From the NCBI RefSeq assembly GCF_020400825.1, contig NZ_JAINVH010000026.1, forward strand, positions 1 to 64,000: DNA of 64,000 bases, given 5' to 3'. The position numbers and the translations under genes are program-made. The notes beneath the pieces are model-generated. The model did no database searches. It was given only the letters and a program-made list of their open reading frames with translations, and was not told the DNA's origin. The first letter of the stretch is position 1. Every line of letters begins with the position of its first letter. This document shows, in pieces, positions 7,181 through 15,445 of this stretch. Source of the DNA: Streptomyces sp. HPF1205. GTDB taxonomy: Bacteria > Actinomycetota > Actinomycetes > Streptomycetales > Streptomycetaceae.

Positions 7181-8626
7181 TTACCGCACGTCCGCGGTAT
7201 CGCGGTCCTCGGCCGTCTCCCGGCCCTTCCCCGTCCGCGCGAGCGAGCGGTCGGCGACGGTGACCACCAGGAACAGCCCGGCGACGGCCAGCAGGAAGAA
7301 GACCAGGTGGTGCAGTCCGGCGGTGTCCGCCCGGCGGGGGAAGAAGGCGCCGTCGGCGGCGGAGGCGACGATCGCGCCCAGGTACCCGAAGGTCCGCAGC
7401 AGCCCCGCCGAGGAGCCCATCCGCTCGGCCTGCGCCTGCCGGTAGACGGAGTTCTGCAGGGCCAGGCTGTTCAGCCCCTGCGGCAGGCCCATCAGGACGG
7501 CCACCGCGAGCAGGAGCGCCATCGGGCTGCCGGGGCCGAGCAGCAGCAGCGTCGAGCAGGCGGCGATCTGCCCGACGGCCCCCGCCATCAGCTTGCCGCG
7601 CAACTCCTTGCGCCGCCCGGTGGCGGTGGACACCGCTATGCCGACCAGGAACATGGGCAGTTGCGCGAGCCCGGCCCTCGACGCGCTGAGCCCGCGCCCG
7701 TCCTCCAGCCACTGCGTGTAGCCGTACAGGAAGGAGTACGAGACGGTGTACGCGAGCAGGCTGCGGATGTAGGTGAGCAGCAGCGGGGGGTTGCCGCCCA
7801 GTACCCGCAGGTCGATGAAGGGCTGGTCCGCGCGCAGTTCGCGGACGGCGAGGCCGGCCGCGGCGACGGCGGTGAGAACGGGCAGGTACCAGGCGCCGGC
7901 CCGCGGGTGCATCACGAAGAGCAGCAGGCTGACGAGCATGGCCGCGAACAGCGCCATGCCCGGCGCGTCCAGCCGCACCTGCCGCGACGGCGGGCGCGGC
8001 AGGGCGCGGGGCAGCCGCAGGGAGCCGAGCACCAGGCAGGCCAGCGACAGCGGGATGTTGACGGCCATGGTGGTGCGCCACCCGCCCAGGCCGATCAAGA
8101 GGCCGCCGAGGGACGGACCGATGACGGCCACGGTCTGGTTCGAGACCGCCAGGGCCGTGAGGACCCCGTCGGGGCTGTCCCGGCCGGTGCGGCCGGCCTC
8201 GCTGCGTATGAGGTACATCGAGGCGGGGTAGCCGGCGCAGGTGCCGAAGCCGAGCAGCACCCGGGCGGCGACGAGCGTGCCCAGGTCGGGCGCGAGGGTG
8301 CCGAGCACCCCGGCCGCTCCGGCCAGCGCGGTGCCGGCCAGGAACAGGCGGCGGGGGCCGAACAGGTCGATCAGCCGGCCCACCACCGGCTGGCCTATGG
8401 CGGTGGCCAGGTACAGGGCCGAGATCAGCCACGCGGTACGCGACGGTGACGCGCCGAACGCCTGCCCGATCGGCACCAGAGCCACCGAGATGATCGAGGA
8501 GTTCACCGGGTTGAGTACCGACCCCAGGATCATCGGCGCCAGCAGCCGCCGGTCGAAGGCGCCGCGCGTGCCCGTGCCGGGCCCCTTCACCGTGTCCGTG
8601 GCGTCCCTGGCGTTCCTGGCGTCCAT
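7181..8626 (-). CDS. MFS transporter, DHA2-type drug efflux
   Basis: A 481-residue membrane protein with about 14 hydrophobic segments, the count expected for DHA2 drug:H+ antiporters. Family motifs are visible: LVPIGQAFGASPSRTAWLIS in TM1-2, GQPVVGRLIDLFGPRRLF (motif A) and LLGFGTCAGYPASMYL in TM4. It probably exports a toxic compound across the membrane using the proton gradient; the substrate is unknown. ATG 8626 follows GTGGAG. An imperfect inverted repeat at 8643-8674 sits right at the promoter, so expression is likely repressor-controlled, but no MarR or PadR gene is adjacent. Confidence 0.87.
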   Translation of the reverse strand: MDARNARDATDTVKGPGTGTRGAFDRRLLAPMILGSVLNPVNSSIISVALVPIGQAFGASPSRTAWLISALYLATAIGQPVVGRLIDLFGPRRLFLAGTALAGAAGVLGTLAPDLGTLVAARVLLGFGTCAGYPASMYLIRSEAGRTGRDSPDGVLTALAVSNQTVAVIGPSLGGLLIGLGGWRTTMAVNIPLSLACLVLGSLRLPRALPRPPSRQVRLDAPGMALFAAMLVSLLLFVMHPRAGAWYLPVLTAVAAAGLAVRELRADQPFIDLRVLGGNPPLLLTYIRSLLAYTVSYSFLYGYTQWLEDGRGLSASRAGLAQLPMFLVGIAVSTATGRRKELRGKLMAGAVGQIAACSTLLLLGPGSPMALLLAVAVLMGLPQGLNSLALQNSVYRQAQAERMGSSAGLLRTFGYLGAIVASAADGAFFPRRADTAGLHHLVFFLLAVAGLFLVVTVADRSLARTGKGRETAEDRDTADVR

Positions 8627-8642
8627 GGCTCCACGGTAAATT

Positions 8643-8674
8643 CTTCAGCCCAATCTTTCCAGTTTGGACTGAAG
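8643..8674. promoter_or_regulatory. inverted repeat at MFS promoter
   Basis: CTTCAGCCCAATC and GTTTGGACTGAAG form 13-bp arms with two mismatches around a 6-base spacer. The right half also contains the self-complementary AGTTTGGACT-like core. The repeat starts 17 bp upstream of the MFS ATG, where repressor binding would block transcription. Confidence 0.5.
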
Positions 8675-8746
8675 GCTTTCGGTCCCCGGGCGCCGGGCAC
8701 CACGTCCCGCGCGCCGGGCGGCGCCCGGTCCGGCACGCGGGAGGGC

Positions 8747-9661
8747 TCAGCGCACCACGTCGGACAGGCGCACGAACCGGTGGCCGCTCGCCAGCAGGCG
8801 GGGCACGGCCTCGGCGATGCCCCGGGCGGTGCCGTGCCCGGGCTGGTTCATGTGGCCGATCACCACCGAGCCGCTCGGCGCGGCCTCCACGGTGACGCGC
8901 ACCTGGGCGGGGGTGAAGGTGGCGCCGCCGTCGCCGTTCACCGAGAAGGTGACCGGCCGTTCCCCGAGGGCGCGGACGATGCGGGCGGCGACATCGTCGT
9001 AGTACGCGGTGCCCGAGCGGAAGAACCGGGGCGGGGCGCCGAGCAGCCGGGTGAGCTTGAGGTGGTTGCCGTGGACCTCGTCGTACACCTCGCCGGCGTC
9101 GCGGGTGCCGGGGATGCCGTACGCGGAGCGCCCGGACACCGACAGCGGGCGGTGGCGGGTGCCGTGGTTGGCGATCTCGAACAGCGGCTCGCGGGCGAGC
9201 CGGCCGAAGACGGCCGGGTTGGCGTCGATCCAGCGCGAGTTGATGAACAGCGTGGCGGGCACGTCGTGACGGCGCAGGAAGTCGATCAGTGCCCGGTCGT
9301 AGCCGCTGCCGCCCGGACCGCCGCAGGCGTCGAAGGTCAGCGCCACCTCCCGCCGGCCGGCGCCGCCCGGCAGCGCGCGCAGCACACCGGGGGCGTCGAA
9401 ACCCCAGGTGCGAGGGACGCGGTGCCCGTAGCGGGCGACGATCCAGGCGCGGGTCACCAAGGGCGCGGCGACCGCGGGCGGCCGGGCCGCCGCCGGTCTC
9501 GTACCACCGCCGCGGGACGCGGACGCCGTGGACGACGGCGCCCCCGGCAGCGTGGCGACGGCCGCGTGACCCCCGTGGCCGCCGCCTCCCCCGCAGCCGG
9601 CGCAGGCGGCCAGGACGCCCCCTCCCAGCGCTGCCAACAGCGTGCGGCGGCCGGGTGTCAT
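8747..9661 (-). CDS. lipoprotein polysaccharide deacetylase (NodB-fold)
   Basis: A 304-residue exported enzyme. ATG 9661 follows GAGGGGAC and opens a short signal (GRRTLLAALGGGVLAACAG) with a lipobox LAAC, so it should be lipid-anchored outside the cell; the paired Arg allows Tat export. After a Gly/Ala-rich linker, the NodB homology domain has TFDACGG (the Asp motif, here TFDA rather than TFDD), the metal His motif NHGTRH, and RSGTAYYD and GHMNQPGHGT in place of later motifs. It would deacetylate an N-acetylated cell-wall or exported polysaccharide with a divalent metal. It appears monocistronic. Confidence 0.85.
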   Translation of the reverse strand: MTPGRRTLLAALGGGVLAACAGCGGGGGHGGHAAVATLPGAPSSTASASRGGGTRPAAARPPAVAAPLVTRAWIVARYGHRVPRTWGFDAPGVLRALPGGAGRREVALTFDACGGPGGSGYDRALIDFLRRHDVPATLFINSRWIDANPAVFGRLAREPLFEIANHGTRHRPLSVSGRSAYGIPGTRDAGEVYDEVHGNHLKLTRLLGAPPRFFRSGTAYYDDVAARIVRALGERPVTFSVNGDGGATFTPAQVRVTVEAAPSGSVVIGHMNQPGHGTARGIAEAVPRLLASGHRFVRLSDVVR

Positions 9662-9865
9662 GTGCCACGTCCCCTCTGATCGCATCGACCGAATTGATCG
9701 GTTTTGTCATGCTGATGATCGCTTCGTCCGCCCGGGAGCGCGCGGAGGCGCCCGGGACGGACCCCGAGGGAAGAGGGTGATGCGAGCCGTCGCGTTCCGG
9801 ACGGGCGGCGGCGGACGGCGGCCGTTCCCACGTCCGCCGTCGGACACCCGAGCGGATGTCCGGAA

Positions 9866-10258
9866 ATGTCACGTGTGGTGAGGCCGGTGGGGCGCCGTGC
9901 CCGCACGGCAGAGCCCGCGGCACGGCGAACCGCCCTCGCGAACCACGACCGGCTGCCGGTGGGCACGGTCGGGCACCGCATCCGCTCGCCGGCCGCGGAC
10001 GAACCGGAGACGCTGCCGGCTTGCGAGCACGAGCACGCCGACCGCGCCCCGGTGACGCGGGTGCCGGACGAACGCCTGGCCCGGGTCCGCTCCGGCAGCG
10101 AGCCCTCCCCCGGCGGCGACGCCTCCCCGCCGCGACGCCCCACGCCGACCGGCGGAGGATCCGAAATCGCCCTGGCGTCGCCCCCGGAGCCGATGGGACC
10201 GCCGCCGCACGGCGCCCCCGCCCGGCCTGCCCGCCCCAAGGCGGACCGCCCCCGCTGA
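9866..10258 (+). CDS. possible hypothetical protein
   Basis: A 130-codon frame from ATG 9866. Support is only compositional: third positions are clearly richer in G/C than second positions, as in real genes here. Against it, the product is Pro/Arg/Ala-rich without predicted secondary structure or family, and the ribosome-binding site is poor. It may be a non-coding stretch in a high-GC genome. Confidence 0.25.
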   Translation: MSRVVRPVGRRARTAEPAARRTALANHDRLPVGTVGHRIRSPAADEPETLPACEHEHADRAPVTRVPDERLARVRSGSEPSPGGDASPPRRPTPTGGGSEIALASPPEPMGPPPHGAPARPARPKADRPR

Positions 10259-10447
10259 CGCCTCGGTGACCGTCCGCCTGCCGCCCCGCCCGGCGCGCGC
10301 GCCGATGGGGGCGGCGGACCGCGCGAGCCGCAGGTCAGCGCGTCATGACGAGGGGCCGCGGCCGGTCATGACGCCTTGCCGGTGCTTGCTCGCCTCCGGG
10401 CGCCTGGATCCGGTGCCGACGGTCGATCACGCTCGATCGCTCTCCCC

Positions 10448-10488
10448 CTGCCTCCGGCGGGGGGACCCCCACCTGCCTCCGGCGGGGG
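10448..10488. repeat. duplicated CCTGCCTCCGGCGGGGG element
   Basis: The 17-base unit occurs at 10448-10464 and 10472-10488, with GGGGGACCCCC between and inside the copies able to form a hairpin. Such TGCCTCCGGCGGGGG elements are scattered between genes in many Streptomyces genomes. It lies 54 bp downstream of the DUF5959-like stop and could act as a terminator. Confidence 0.55.
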
Positions 10489-10541
10489 ACCCATCACGAT
10501 CTGCGCGTGTTCTCCCTCTCGACACCGGCGCGCCCTCTGGC

Positions 10542-10955
10542 TCACCCGCAATAGGTGCGCCGCGCCTCGTCGAGGCGGTGGTAGGCGTCGTCGAACCACG
10601 CGTCGGTGAGCGTGACGTCCAGGGCCACCGTCACGGGCGAGGCGGCGTCGCCGGCCACGGTGACGTGCGCCCGCCCGCCCCCGGGGCCGGGTTCCACCTC
10701 CACGACCAGCCCGGCGGCGCGCTCGCCCTCCAGCCAGGCGACGTCCTTCCCCGTGTCGAGCGCGTCCAGCGCGTCCTGCCACTCGGCCAGGTCCGCCGGG
10801 ACCAGCGACATCGTCGCGCTGCCCTGTACGAAGGGTGTGTCCACCACGACCTGGGCGGCCAGTGCCGCGCCCTCGGCGCGTCCCGTGATCAGCACGGTCA
10901 CGCTGCCGCTGTCGCCCACCAGGCGTATGAACTCGCCCGCCCCCTCGCCGGCCAT
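10542..10955 (-). CDS. DUF5959-like hypothetical protein
   Basis: A 137-residue cytoplasmic protein; GGGGAG precedes ATG 10955. The pattern IRLVGDSGSVTVLITGR, then VVVDTPFVQGSATMSLVPADLAEWQDALDAL and a beta-rich end is that of the streptomycete DUF5959 family, whose function is unknown. No catalytic motif is visible. It lies 72 bp downstream of the GerMN lipoprotein on the same strand and may be the last gene of the regulator operon. Confidence 0.6.
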   Translation of the reverse strand: MAGEGAGEFIRLVGDSGSVTVLITGRAEGAALAAQVVVDTPFVQGSATMSLVPADLAEWQDALDALDTGKDVAWLEGERAAGLVVEVEPGPGGGRAHVTVAGDAASPVTVALDVTLTDAWFDDAYHRLDEARRTYCG

Positions 10956-11027
10956 CGGCGCTCCCCTCTTCCCGTCGGTCCCGACCGTGATCAGGACCCT
11001 ACCGGGCGGCGGCCGGCCGTCATGGCG

Positions 11028-11810
11028 TCAGGGGCAGTCGAGGGACGACCCGGTCCGCCTCCAGGCGGGTGTGGTGACGGCGACGAGGACCGGCACATGC
11101 GCGGTGGGCACGGCGAGGGAGGTTTCGCCCGACGTCGCGGGAGTGTCCTGGCGGGAAGAGGGCGGACCGTCGGGGTAGCTGCGACGCACGGCGTCGGCGG
11201 CCGTGCACACGACTTGGCGCATGGCCGTGGGGCGCAGGGGGCCCACGGCCTCGGACAGTGCGACGATCACCAGCATCCCGTCCTTGACCTGGACCTGGAC
11301 CGGGGTGCGCAGCCTGGGGAGTTCGCTGCTGTACCCCTTGGCGGCGTACACGGCGGTGGAGCCGTCGAACAGGAGGGTGAGCGCGGTGGTGACGCTGGGG
11401 TCGCCGGGGGTCTGCCGGGGGACGGCGACGACCTGGCCGCCGCGCACGAGATACACGTTCACCGTGGCGGAGGGCGCGGTCGCGGCCTCACCCGCCTCGA
11501 TGACCCCGGTGGTCGAGACGCCGCAGGAGGCGAGCCCGAGCACGGCGACCACCGCGGGCAGCGCCCGGACGAGCCCGCGCGCCCGGGGGCGGGGACCGGC
11601 GGGAGGCCTTACGGACGGCGGGCGCTTGGCCGGCGGGCGGGCGGGGAACGGGCCGGTCGGCGACGGACCGGTCGCGGCGCCGGGGGCCGCGGGGGCGGGC
11701 GCAGGGGTCGCGAAAGCGCCGTGGGGCGCGGGGATCGCGGGGCGATCGGCGCGAGAGGCGGACGGGCCGCGGTCGCGCGGGGCGCGGGACGGGCGGGGTT
11801 CGGGGATCAT
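11028..11810 (-). CDS. GerMN-domain lipoprotein (LpqB-like, no propeller)
   Basis: A 260-residue protein whose ATG overlaps the kinase stop (ATGA), so the two are translationally coupled. About 75 disordered Pro-rich residues precede a hydrophobic segment ending in a lipobox (LGLASC, Cys near 96), unusual for a lipoprotein; a later start is possible. The exported part has the GerMN pattern (VNVYLVRGGQVVAVPR, ..SVTTALTLLFDGST.., KGYSSELP). Kinase-lipoprotein pairs of this kind are known in actinobacteria: MtrAB with LpqB and the AfsQ and Cse systems. By analogy it tunes the kinase at the membrane; this is inference. Confidence 0.7.
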   Translation of the reverse strand: MIPEPRPSRAPRDRGPSASRADRPAIPAPHGAFATPAPAPAAPGAATGPSPTGPFPARPPAKRPPSVRPPAGPRPRARGLVRALPAVVAVLGLASCGVSTTGVIEAGEAATAPSATVNVYLVRGGQVVAVPRQTPGDPSVTTALTLLFDGSTAVYAAKGYSSELPRLRTPVQVQVKDGMLVIVALSEAVGPLRPTAMRQVVCTAADAVRRSYPDGPPSSRQDTPATSGETSLAVPTAHVPVLVAVTTPAWRRTGSSLDCP

Positions 11811-13525
11811 GGGCGGGGCTCTTCGGGGCGGTGGGAGGTCGACGAGGGGTCGGGGGACCGTCTGGGCCGGGGTGGCCCTTCGGGCGCGGCGCTGTCCTCG
11901 TCCGGGCAGGGCTCCCGCGTGTGCGGCTCGTGCGCGTGCAGGGGCAGTTCCACGCTGAAGACCGCGCCGCCCCCGGGGCGGTTGGCCGCACGGATCCGGC
12001 CGCCGTGCAGGTGGACGTTCTCGGCCGTGATCGCCAGGCCCAGGCCGCTGCTCTCGCTCCGGCTGCGCGAGGCGTCGGCCTTGTAGAAGCGTTCGAAGAT
12101 GTGCGGCAGGTCGGCGGCGCGGATGCCCGGGCCGGCGTCGCCGACCTCGATCAGCGCCCAGCGGTCCGCCGGGGTCCGCGCGTCGGGGGCCGTGAGCCGG
12201 AGGGTGACCGGGGGCGCGCCGTGCCGCAGCGCGTTGCCGACGAGGTTGGCGACGACCACGTCCAGGCGGCGCGGGTCCACCCGGCCGCGCAGGGCGCCGG
12301 GAGCGGGCAGGTCGGCGGCCACCTGGTCGAGCCAGCCGCGGGAGGCGAGGGTGCGGCGGACCGACTCGGCCAGGTCGATCTCGTCCAGGCTGAGCCGGGC
12401 CACCCCTGCGTCGAACCGGGAGATCTCCATCAGGTCGCCGACCAGCCGGGTGAGCCTGATCGTCTCCTCGCTGATCAGCCGGACCGCGTCCGCGGTCTCG
12501 CCGTCGAGGCTGGGCGCCTGCTCGTCCAGCACATCGGTGACCGCCGACATCGCGGCCAGGGGCGTACGCAGCTCGTGGGAGACGTCGGCGGCGAAGCGCC
12601 TGGCCTGCGCCTCCATGCGGCGCAGCTCCGAGACGGAACGTTCCAGGGCCGCGGCCGTCTCGTTGAACGCCCGGGACAGGTCGGCCAGTTCGTCCGAGCC
12701 CCGCACGGCCAGCCGTACGTCGAGCTGGCCCGCGGCCATCCGGCGGGTCGCCCCGCGCAGCGCCCGTACCGGACGCAGCACGCCCCGCGCGGCCAGCAGC
12801 GCCAGCAGGACGGCCAGCCCGAGGGCGGGGAGCGTGGCCCGTTCGATGGCGCGGACCAGCGCCTTGACGTACGCCTCCTCGGTGTCCTGCGGCACCACCA
12901 GGTAGACCGACAGACCGGACAGCGTCGTCCCGCCCTCCGCCTCGTACGCGACCGGCACCCCGACCACCAGCTCGGGGGTGCCGCGGCGGTTCACCCGCTG
13001 GAAGACCGCGGCCGTCCTGGTCTCCACGGACCGGCGCAGCTCGGGGGTGAGTTCGTCGAAGGCGTCCTGCCCGTCGGAGGTGGCGCGCAGGCCCTTGTAG
13101 GTGGCCAGCACGCGCCGGTGCTGCGAGGGGGTGACCCGGGCCAGGTCGGCCACGAAGACGTTCAACCGGCCCTGGTCCGGCGGCACCTGGATGCCCGGTA
13201 CGAGGGCGTCGATGCTGTCCCGGAACTGGTTGACCACGGCGTCCTGGCTCTGCTGGAGCACACCGGTGCGCGCCTCGCGGAAGGTCAGCGCTCCCGTGCT
13301 GAGCGCGCTGACCGCGGCGACCAGGGCGAAGGCGACCACCAGCCGGAAGCGCAGGCCGCCCAGGCCCAGCAGCGCCCTGGTCCGGCGGGCGGCGGGCGGG
13401 CGGGAGGCGGCCGGCGGCTGCCCGGCGGCGAGCGGATCGGGGGTGAGCGGATCGGGGGTGAGCGGATCGGGGGTGAGCGGATCGGCCGCGAGGGGATCGG
13501 CCGTGATCGGCTGATCGGCCTTCAT
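11807..13525 (-). CDS. sensor histidine kinase, AfsQ2/MtrB-like
   Basis: A 572-residue membrane kinase, start overlapping the regulator stop (ATGA). Order: a repetitive cytoplasmic tail (three repeats of a 5-residue ADPLT/PDPLT-type unit), TM1 near 60-82, an extracellular domain of about 155 residues, TM2 near 235-255, HAMP (RGVLRPVRALRGATRRMAAG), HisKA with FAADVSHELRTPLA carrying the phospho-His, and HATPase_c with N, G1 (GDAGPGI), F (FERFYK) and G2 (GLGLAI) boxes. The TM1-flanking LTFREART and the extracellular GLSVYLVVP strand resemble AfsQ2. It would autophosphorylate in response to an envelope or nutritional signal and pass phosphate to the regulator at 13522. Confidence 0.88.
   Translation of the reverse strand: MKADQPITADPLAADPLTPDPLTPDPLTPDPLAAGQPPAASRPPAARRTRALLGLGGLRFRLVVAFALVAAVSALSTGALTFREARTGVLQQSQDAVVNQFRDSIDALVPGIQVPPDQGRLNVFVADLARVTPSQHRRVLATYKGLRATSDGQDAFDELTPELRRSVETRTAAVFQRVNRRGTPELVVGVPVAYEAEGGTTLSGLSVYLVVPQDTEEAYVKALVRAIERATLPALGLAVLLALLAARGVLRPVRALRGATRRMAAGQLDVRLAVRGSDELADLSRAFNETAAALERSVSELRRMEAQARRFAADVSHELRTPLAAMSAVTDVLDEQAPSLDGETADAVRLISEETIRLTRLVGDLMEISRFDAGVARLSLDEIDLAESVRRTLASRGWLDQVAADLPAPGALRGRVDPRRLDVVVANLVGNALRHGAPPVTLRLTAPDARTPADRWALIEVGDAGPGIRAADLPHIFERFYKADASRSRSESSGLGLAITAENVHLHGGRIRAANRPGGGAVFSVELPLHAHEPHTREPCPDEDSAAPEGPPRPRRSPDPSSTSHRPEEPRP
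13430..13474. repeat. 15-bp tandem repeat in kinase 5' end
   Basis: Three perfect copies of GAGCGGATCGGGGGT (plus strand) at 13430-13444, 13445-13459 and 13460-13474, with further degenerate copies to about 13500. In frame they encode the repeated TPDPL/ADPL unit of the cytoplasmic tail. Copy number is likely to vary between strains. Confidence 0.9.
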
Positions 13526-14265
13526 GAACCGGCGCTACGGGCGGCGGTCCCCGCGGTACGGGCGGAGCCGTCCGCGGCCGGCGCGACGAACCGGTAGCCG
13601 AAGCCGCGGACGGTGTGGATGTAGCGGGCCTCCCCGCCCGGTTCGCCGAGCTTGCCGCGCAGCCGCTTGACGCAGGCGTCGACCAGCCGGATGTCCCCGT
13701 GGTAGCTGTGCTCCCAGACCGCCTCCAGCAGCTGCTGGCGGCTGAGCACCTGGCCCGGGGAGGCGGAGAGGGTGAGCAGGAGGCGCAGTTCCGACGGGGC
13801 GAGCAGAACCGGTTCGCCGCGCAGGGTGACCGTCAGTCCGGCCCGGTCGACGGCCAGGTCGCCGTGGGTCTCCGGGCGGGGCCGGGCGCTGGTGGAGGCG
13901 GGCGGACCGAGCCGGCGCAGCACCGCGCGTATGCGGGCCTCCAGGACCCTGGCCCGTACCGGCTTGACCACGTAGTCGTCGGCGCCGGCCTCCAGGCCGA
14001 CCACCACGTCCACGTCGTCGCCGCGGGCCGTGACGATGATGATCGGGACCTGGTCCTGCTCCCTGATCCGCCGGCACACGTCCAGGCCCGCGATCCCGGG
14101 CAGCATGAGGTCCAGGACGACGACTTCGGGGCGGATGAAGCGGAAGCGCTCCAGCCCCTCCTCGCCGCTGGCCGCGGCGAACACCTCGTGCCCCTCGTGG
14201 CGCAGGGCGAGCTGCACTCCGCGCCGCACGGCCGGGTCGTCTTCTATGAGCAGGACTCGGGGCAT
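13522..14265 (-). CDS. OmpR-family response regulator, AfsQ1/CseB-like
   Basis: A 247-residue regulator. Receiver: acidic pair Glu8-Asp9-Asp10, phosphoacceptor Asp52 (VVLDLMLPG), Thr in IIIVTARGDD and Lys in DDYVVKPV. C-terminal winged helix: LLLTLSASPGQVLSRQQLLEAVWEHSYHGD and LVDACVKRLRGKLGE ending in IHTVRGFGYRF. VVGLEAGADDYVVKPV..RVLEARIRAVLRR is close to AfsQ1 as I recall it. The ATG at 14265 has no Shine-Dalgarno sequence but a CATACT -10-like box 6 bases upstream, so the message is probably leaderless. It heads a three-gene coupled operon with the kinase and lipoprotein. Confidence 0.88.
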   Translation of the reverse strand: MPRVLLIEDDPAVRRGVQLALRHEGHEVFAAASGEEGLERFRFIRPEVVVLDLMLPGIAGLDVCRRIREQDQVPIIIVTARGDDVDVVVGLEAGADDYVVKPVRARVLEARIRAVLRRLGPPASTSARPRPETHGDLAVDRAGLTVTLRGEPVLLAPSELRLLLTLSASPGQVLSRQQLLEAVWEHSYHGDIRLVDACVKRLRGKLGEPGGEARYIHTVRGFGYRFVAPAADGSARTAGTAARSAGS

Positions 14266-14271
14266 GCGGTC

Positions 14272-14343
14272 AGTATGGGGGGCGGCGCGCCGGGCACCGG
14301 CCGCCGATTCCCGCCACCCGCCCAACTGTTACAGAACGATCAC
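14272..14343. promoter_or_regulatory. divergent promoter with near-match AfsQ1 box
   Basis: On the minus strand a CATACT box (14277-14272) ends 6 bases before the regulator ATG, as in leaderless promoters. On the plus strand GTTAC-AGAACG-ATCAC lies at 14328-14343, one base off the published AfsQ1 consensus GTnAC-n6-GTnAC. The site sits in the 187-bp gap shared with the DUF3152 gene at 14453, so the system may control both directions. The match is by eye. Confidence 0.45.
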
Positions 14344-14452
14344 ACTGGCGGCGCGTGCGCTGATCGCGGCCCCGCGACCGGCCGGACACCGTTGTCGTTT
14401 CGTGATCCGTTGGGCCAGGAGCCATCACATCCGGCGCTCAGGGTGAGCCGGC

Positions 14453-15352
14453 ATGAACGGGCACGGCCGCACCAGGCGGCCTGGAAAACACAGCGAGGCG
14501 GCGGCCGCCTCCAGGCGCCGCGGCCTCGGACCGGCGGCCACGGGCGCCGCCGGTCTCGTCCTCCTCCTCGTGATCGGGGCCGCGGCGGCGGCGAGCGTGT
14601 TCGCCAGGAGCGGCGGGAGTTCCGCCGCCTCCCGGGACGGGCGGCCCCCGGTCGGTACGGACGCCTCGATCGCGCCTGCGGGGGCGGCCGGCGGCGCCCG
14701 CGACCGGCCGGGGCAGGCGTCGCCTTCCCACCCCTCCGGCACCGCCGGGAAGACCGGCCTCCCCGACGCCTCCGGCATCCCGCTCACCGGCCCGGGCACC
14801 TTCGTCACCGCGCCCGGCCACAGCGCCACGGTCGGCGCGGCGGGCGCCCGCAAGGTGCTGCGCTACGAGGTGGAGGTCGAGAACGGCACCGGCGTCTCCC
14901 CCGCCGCCGCGGCCGCGCAGATCGAGCGCGTCCTGGCCGACCCGCGGGGCTGGACCGCCGACGGCACCTCGGCCTTCGCCCGCGTCTCCTCGGGCACCCC
15001 GGACTTCGTGGTGGAGATCGCCACCCCGGGCACCGTGGACAGGATCTGCGGCACGTACGGCCTGGACACCGGGGGCGAGGAGAACTGCGACGTCGGACAG
15101 CACGTCATGGTCAACCTGAAGCGGTGGCTGCTGGCCACCCAGTACTACGCCCACGACGTGACCTCGTACCGCGCGCTCATCATCAACCACGAGGTGGGTC
15201 ACTTCCTCGGCCACGGCCATGTGACGTGCCCGGGCCCGGGCGAGCCGGCGCCGGTGATGATGCAGCAGATCAAGGGGCTGCACGGCTGCCGGACGAACGT
15301 GTGGCCGTACACCTCCGACGGCACCTACCTCACCGGGCCGCCGCTGAAGTGA
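14453..15352 (+). CDS. DUF3152 membrane-anchored metzincin-like protein
   Basis: A 299-residue protein with one N-terminal membrane anchor (about 31-51), an Ala/Gly/Pro linker and an extracellular domain from about 115. That domain carries H246-E247-x2-H250-x2-G253-x2-H256, the HExxHxxGxxH zinc signature of metzincin proteases, inside INHEVGHFLGHGH. DUF3152 (PF11350) proteins are common in actinobacteria and not well characterised; the intact motif supports a zinc peptidase acting at the envelope. A downstream Met pair (VMMQQIKGLHGC) could be the Met-turn. It diverges from the two-component operon, which suggests control by it. Confidence 0.82.
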   Translation: MNGHGRTRRPGKHSEAAAASRRRGLGPAATGAAGLVLLLVIGAAAAASVFARSGGSSAASRDGRPPVGTDASIAPAGAAGGARDRPGQASPSHPSGTAGKTGLPDASGIPLTGPGTFVTAPGHSATVGAAGARKVLRYEVEVENGTGVSPAAAAAQIERVLADPRGWTADGTSAFARVSSGTPDFVVEIATPGTVDRICGTYGLDTGGEENCDVGQHVMVNLKRWLLATQYYAHDVTSYRALIINHEVGHFLGHGHVTCPGPGEPAPVMMQQIKGLHGCRTNVWPYTSDGTYLTGPPLK

Positions 15353-15445
15353 ACGCCCCGTCAGGTCCGGCGTGTGCCACACTTCTGGGCGAACGGCCCC
15401 CTTGCATCCATGGGCGGACACGTCTCACCAGCCGAGGGAGCACAC

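Larger units (their letters stand above)
9662..10541. other. 880-bp gene-poor region
   Basis: Between the deacetylase and the DUF5959-like gene there is no recognisable gene. An inverted repeat ACCGA-ATTGA-TCGGT at 9688-9702 lies 27 bp upstream of the deacetylase start and may be its operator. A possible 130-codon reading frame occupies 9866-10258. A duplicated G-rich element lies at 10448-10488. Confidence 0.5.

Noticed and set aside
6372-9923. Very long open frame on the minus strand (over 1100 codons)
   Set aside because: It runs through the TetR, MFS and deacetylase genes in another frame; the product is Arg/Pro-rich low-complexity sequence. Such shadows arise from high G+C third positions.
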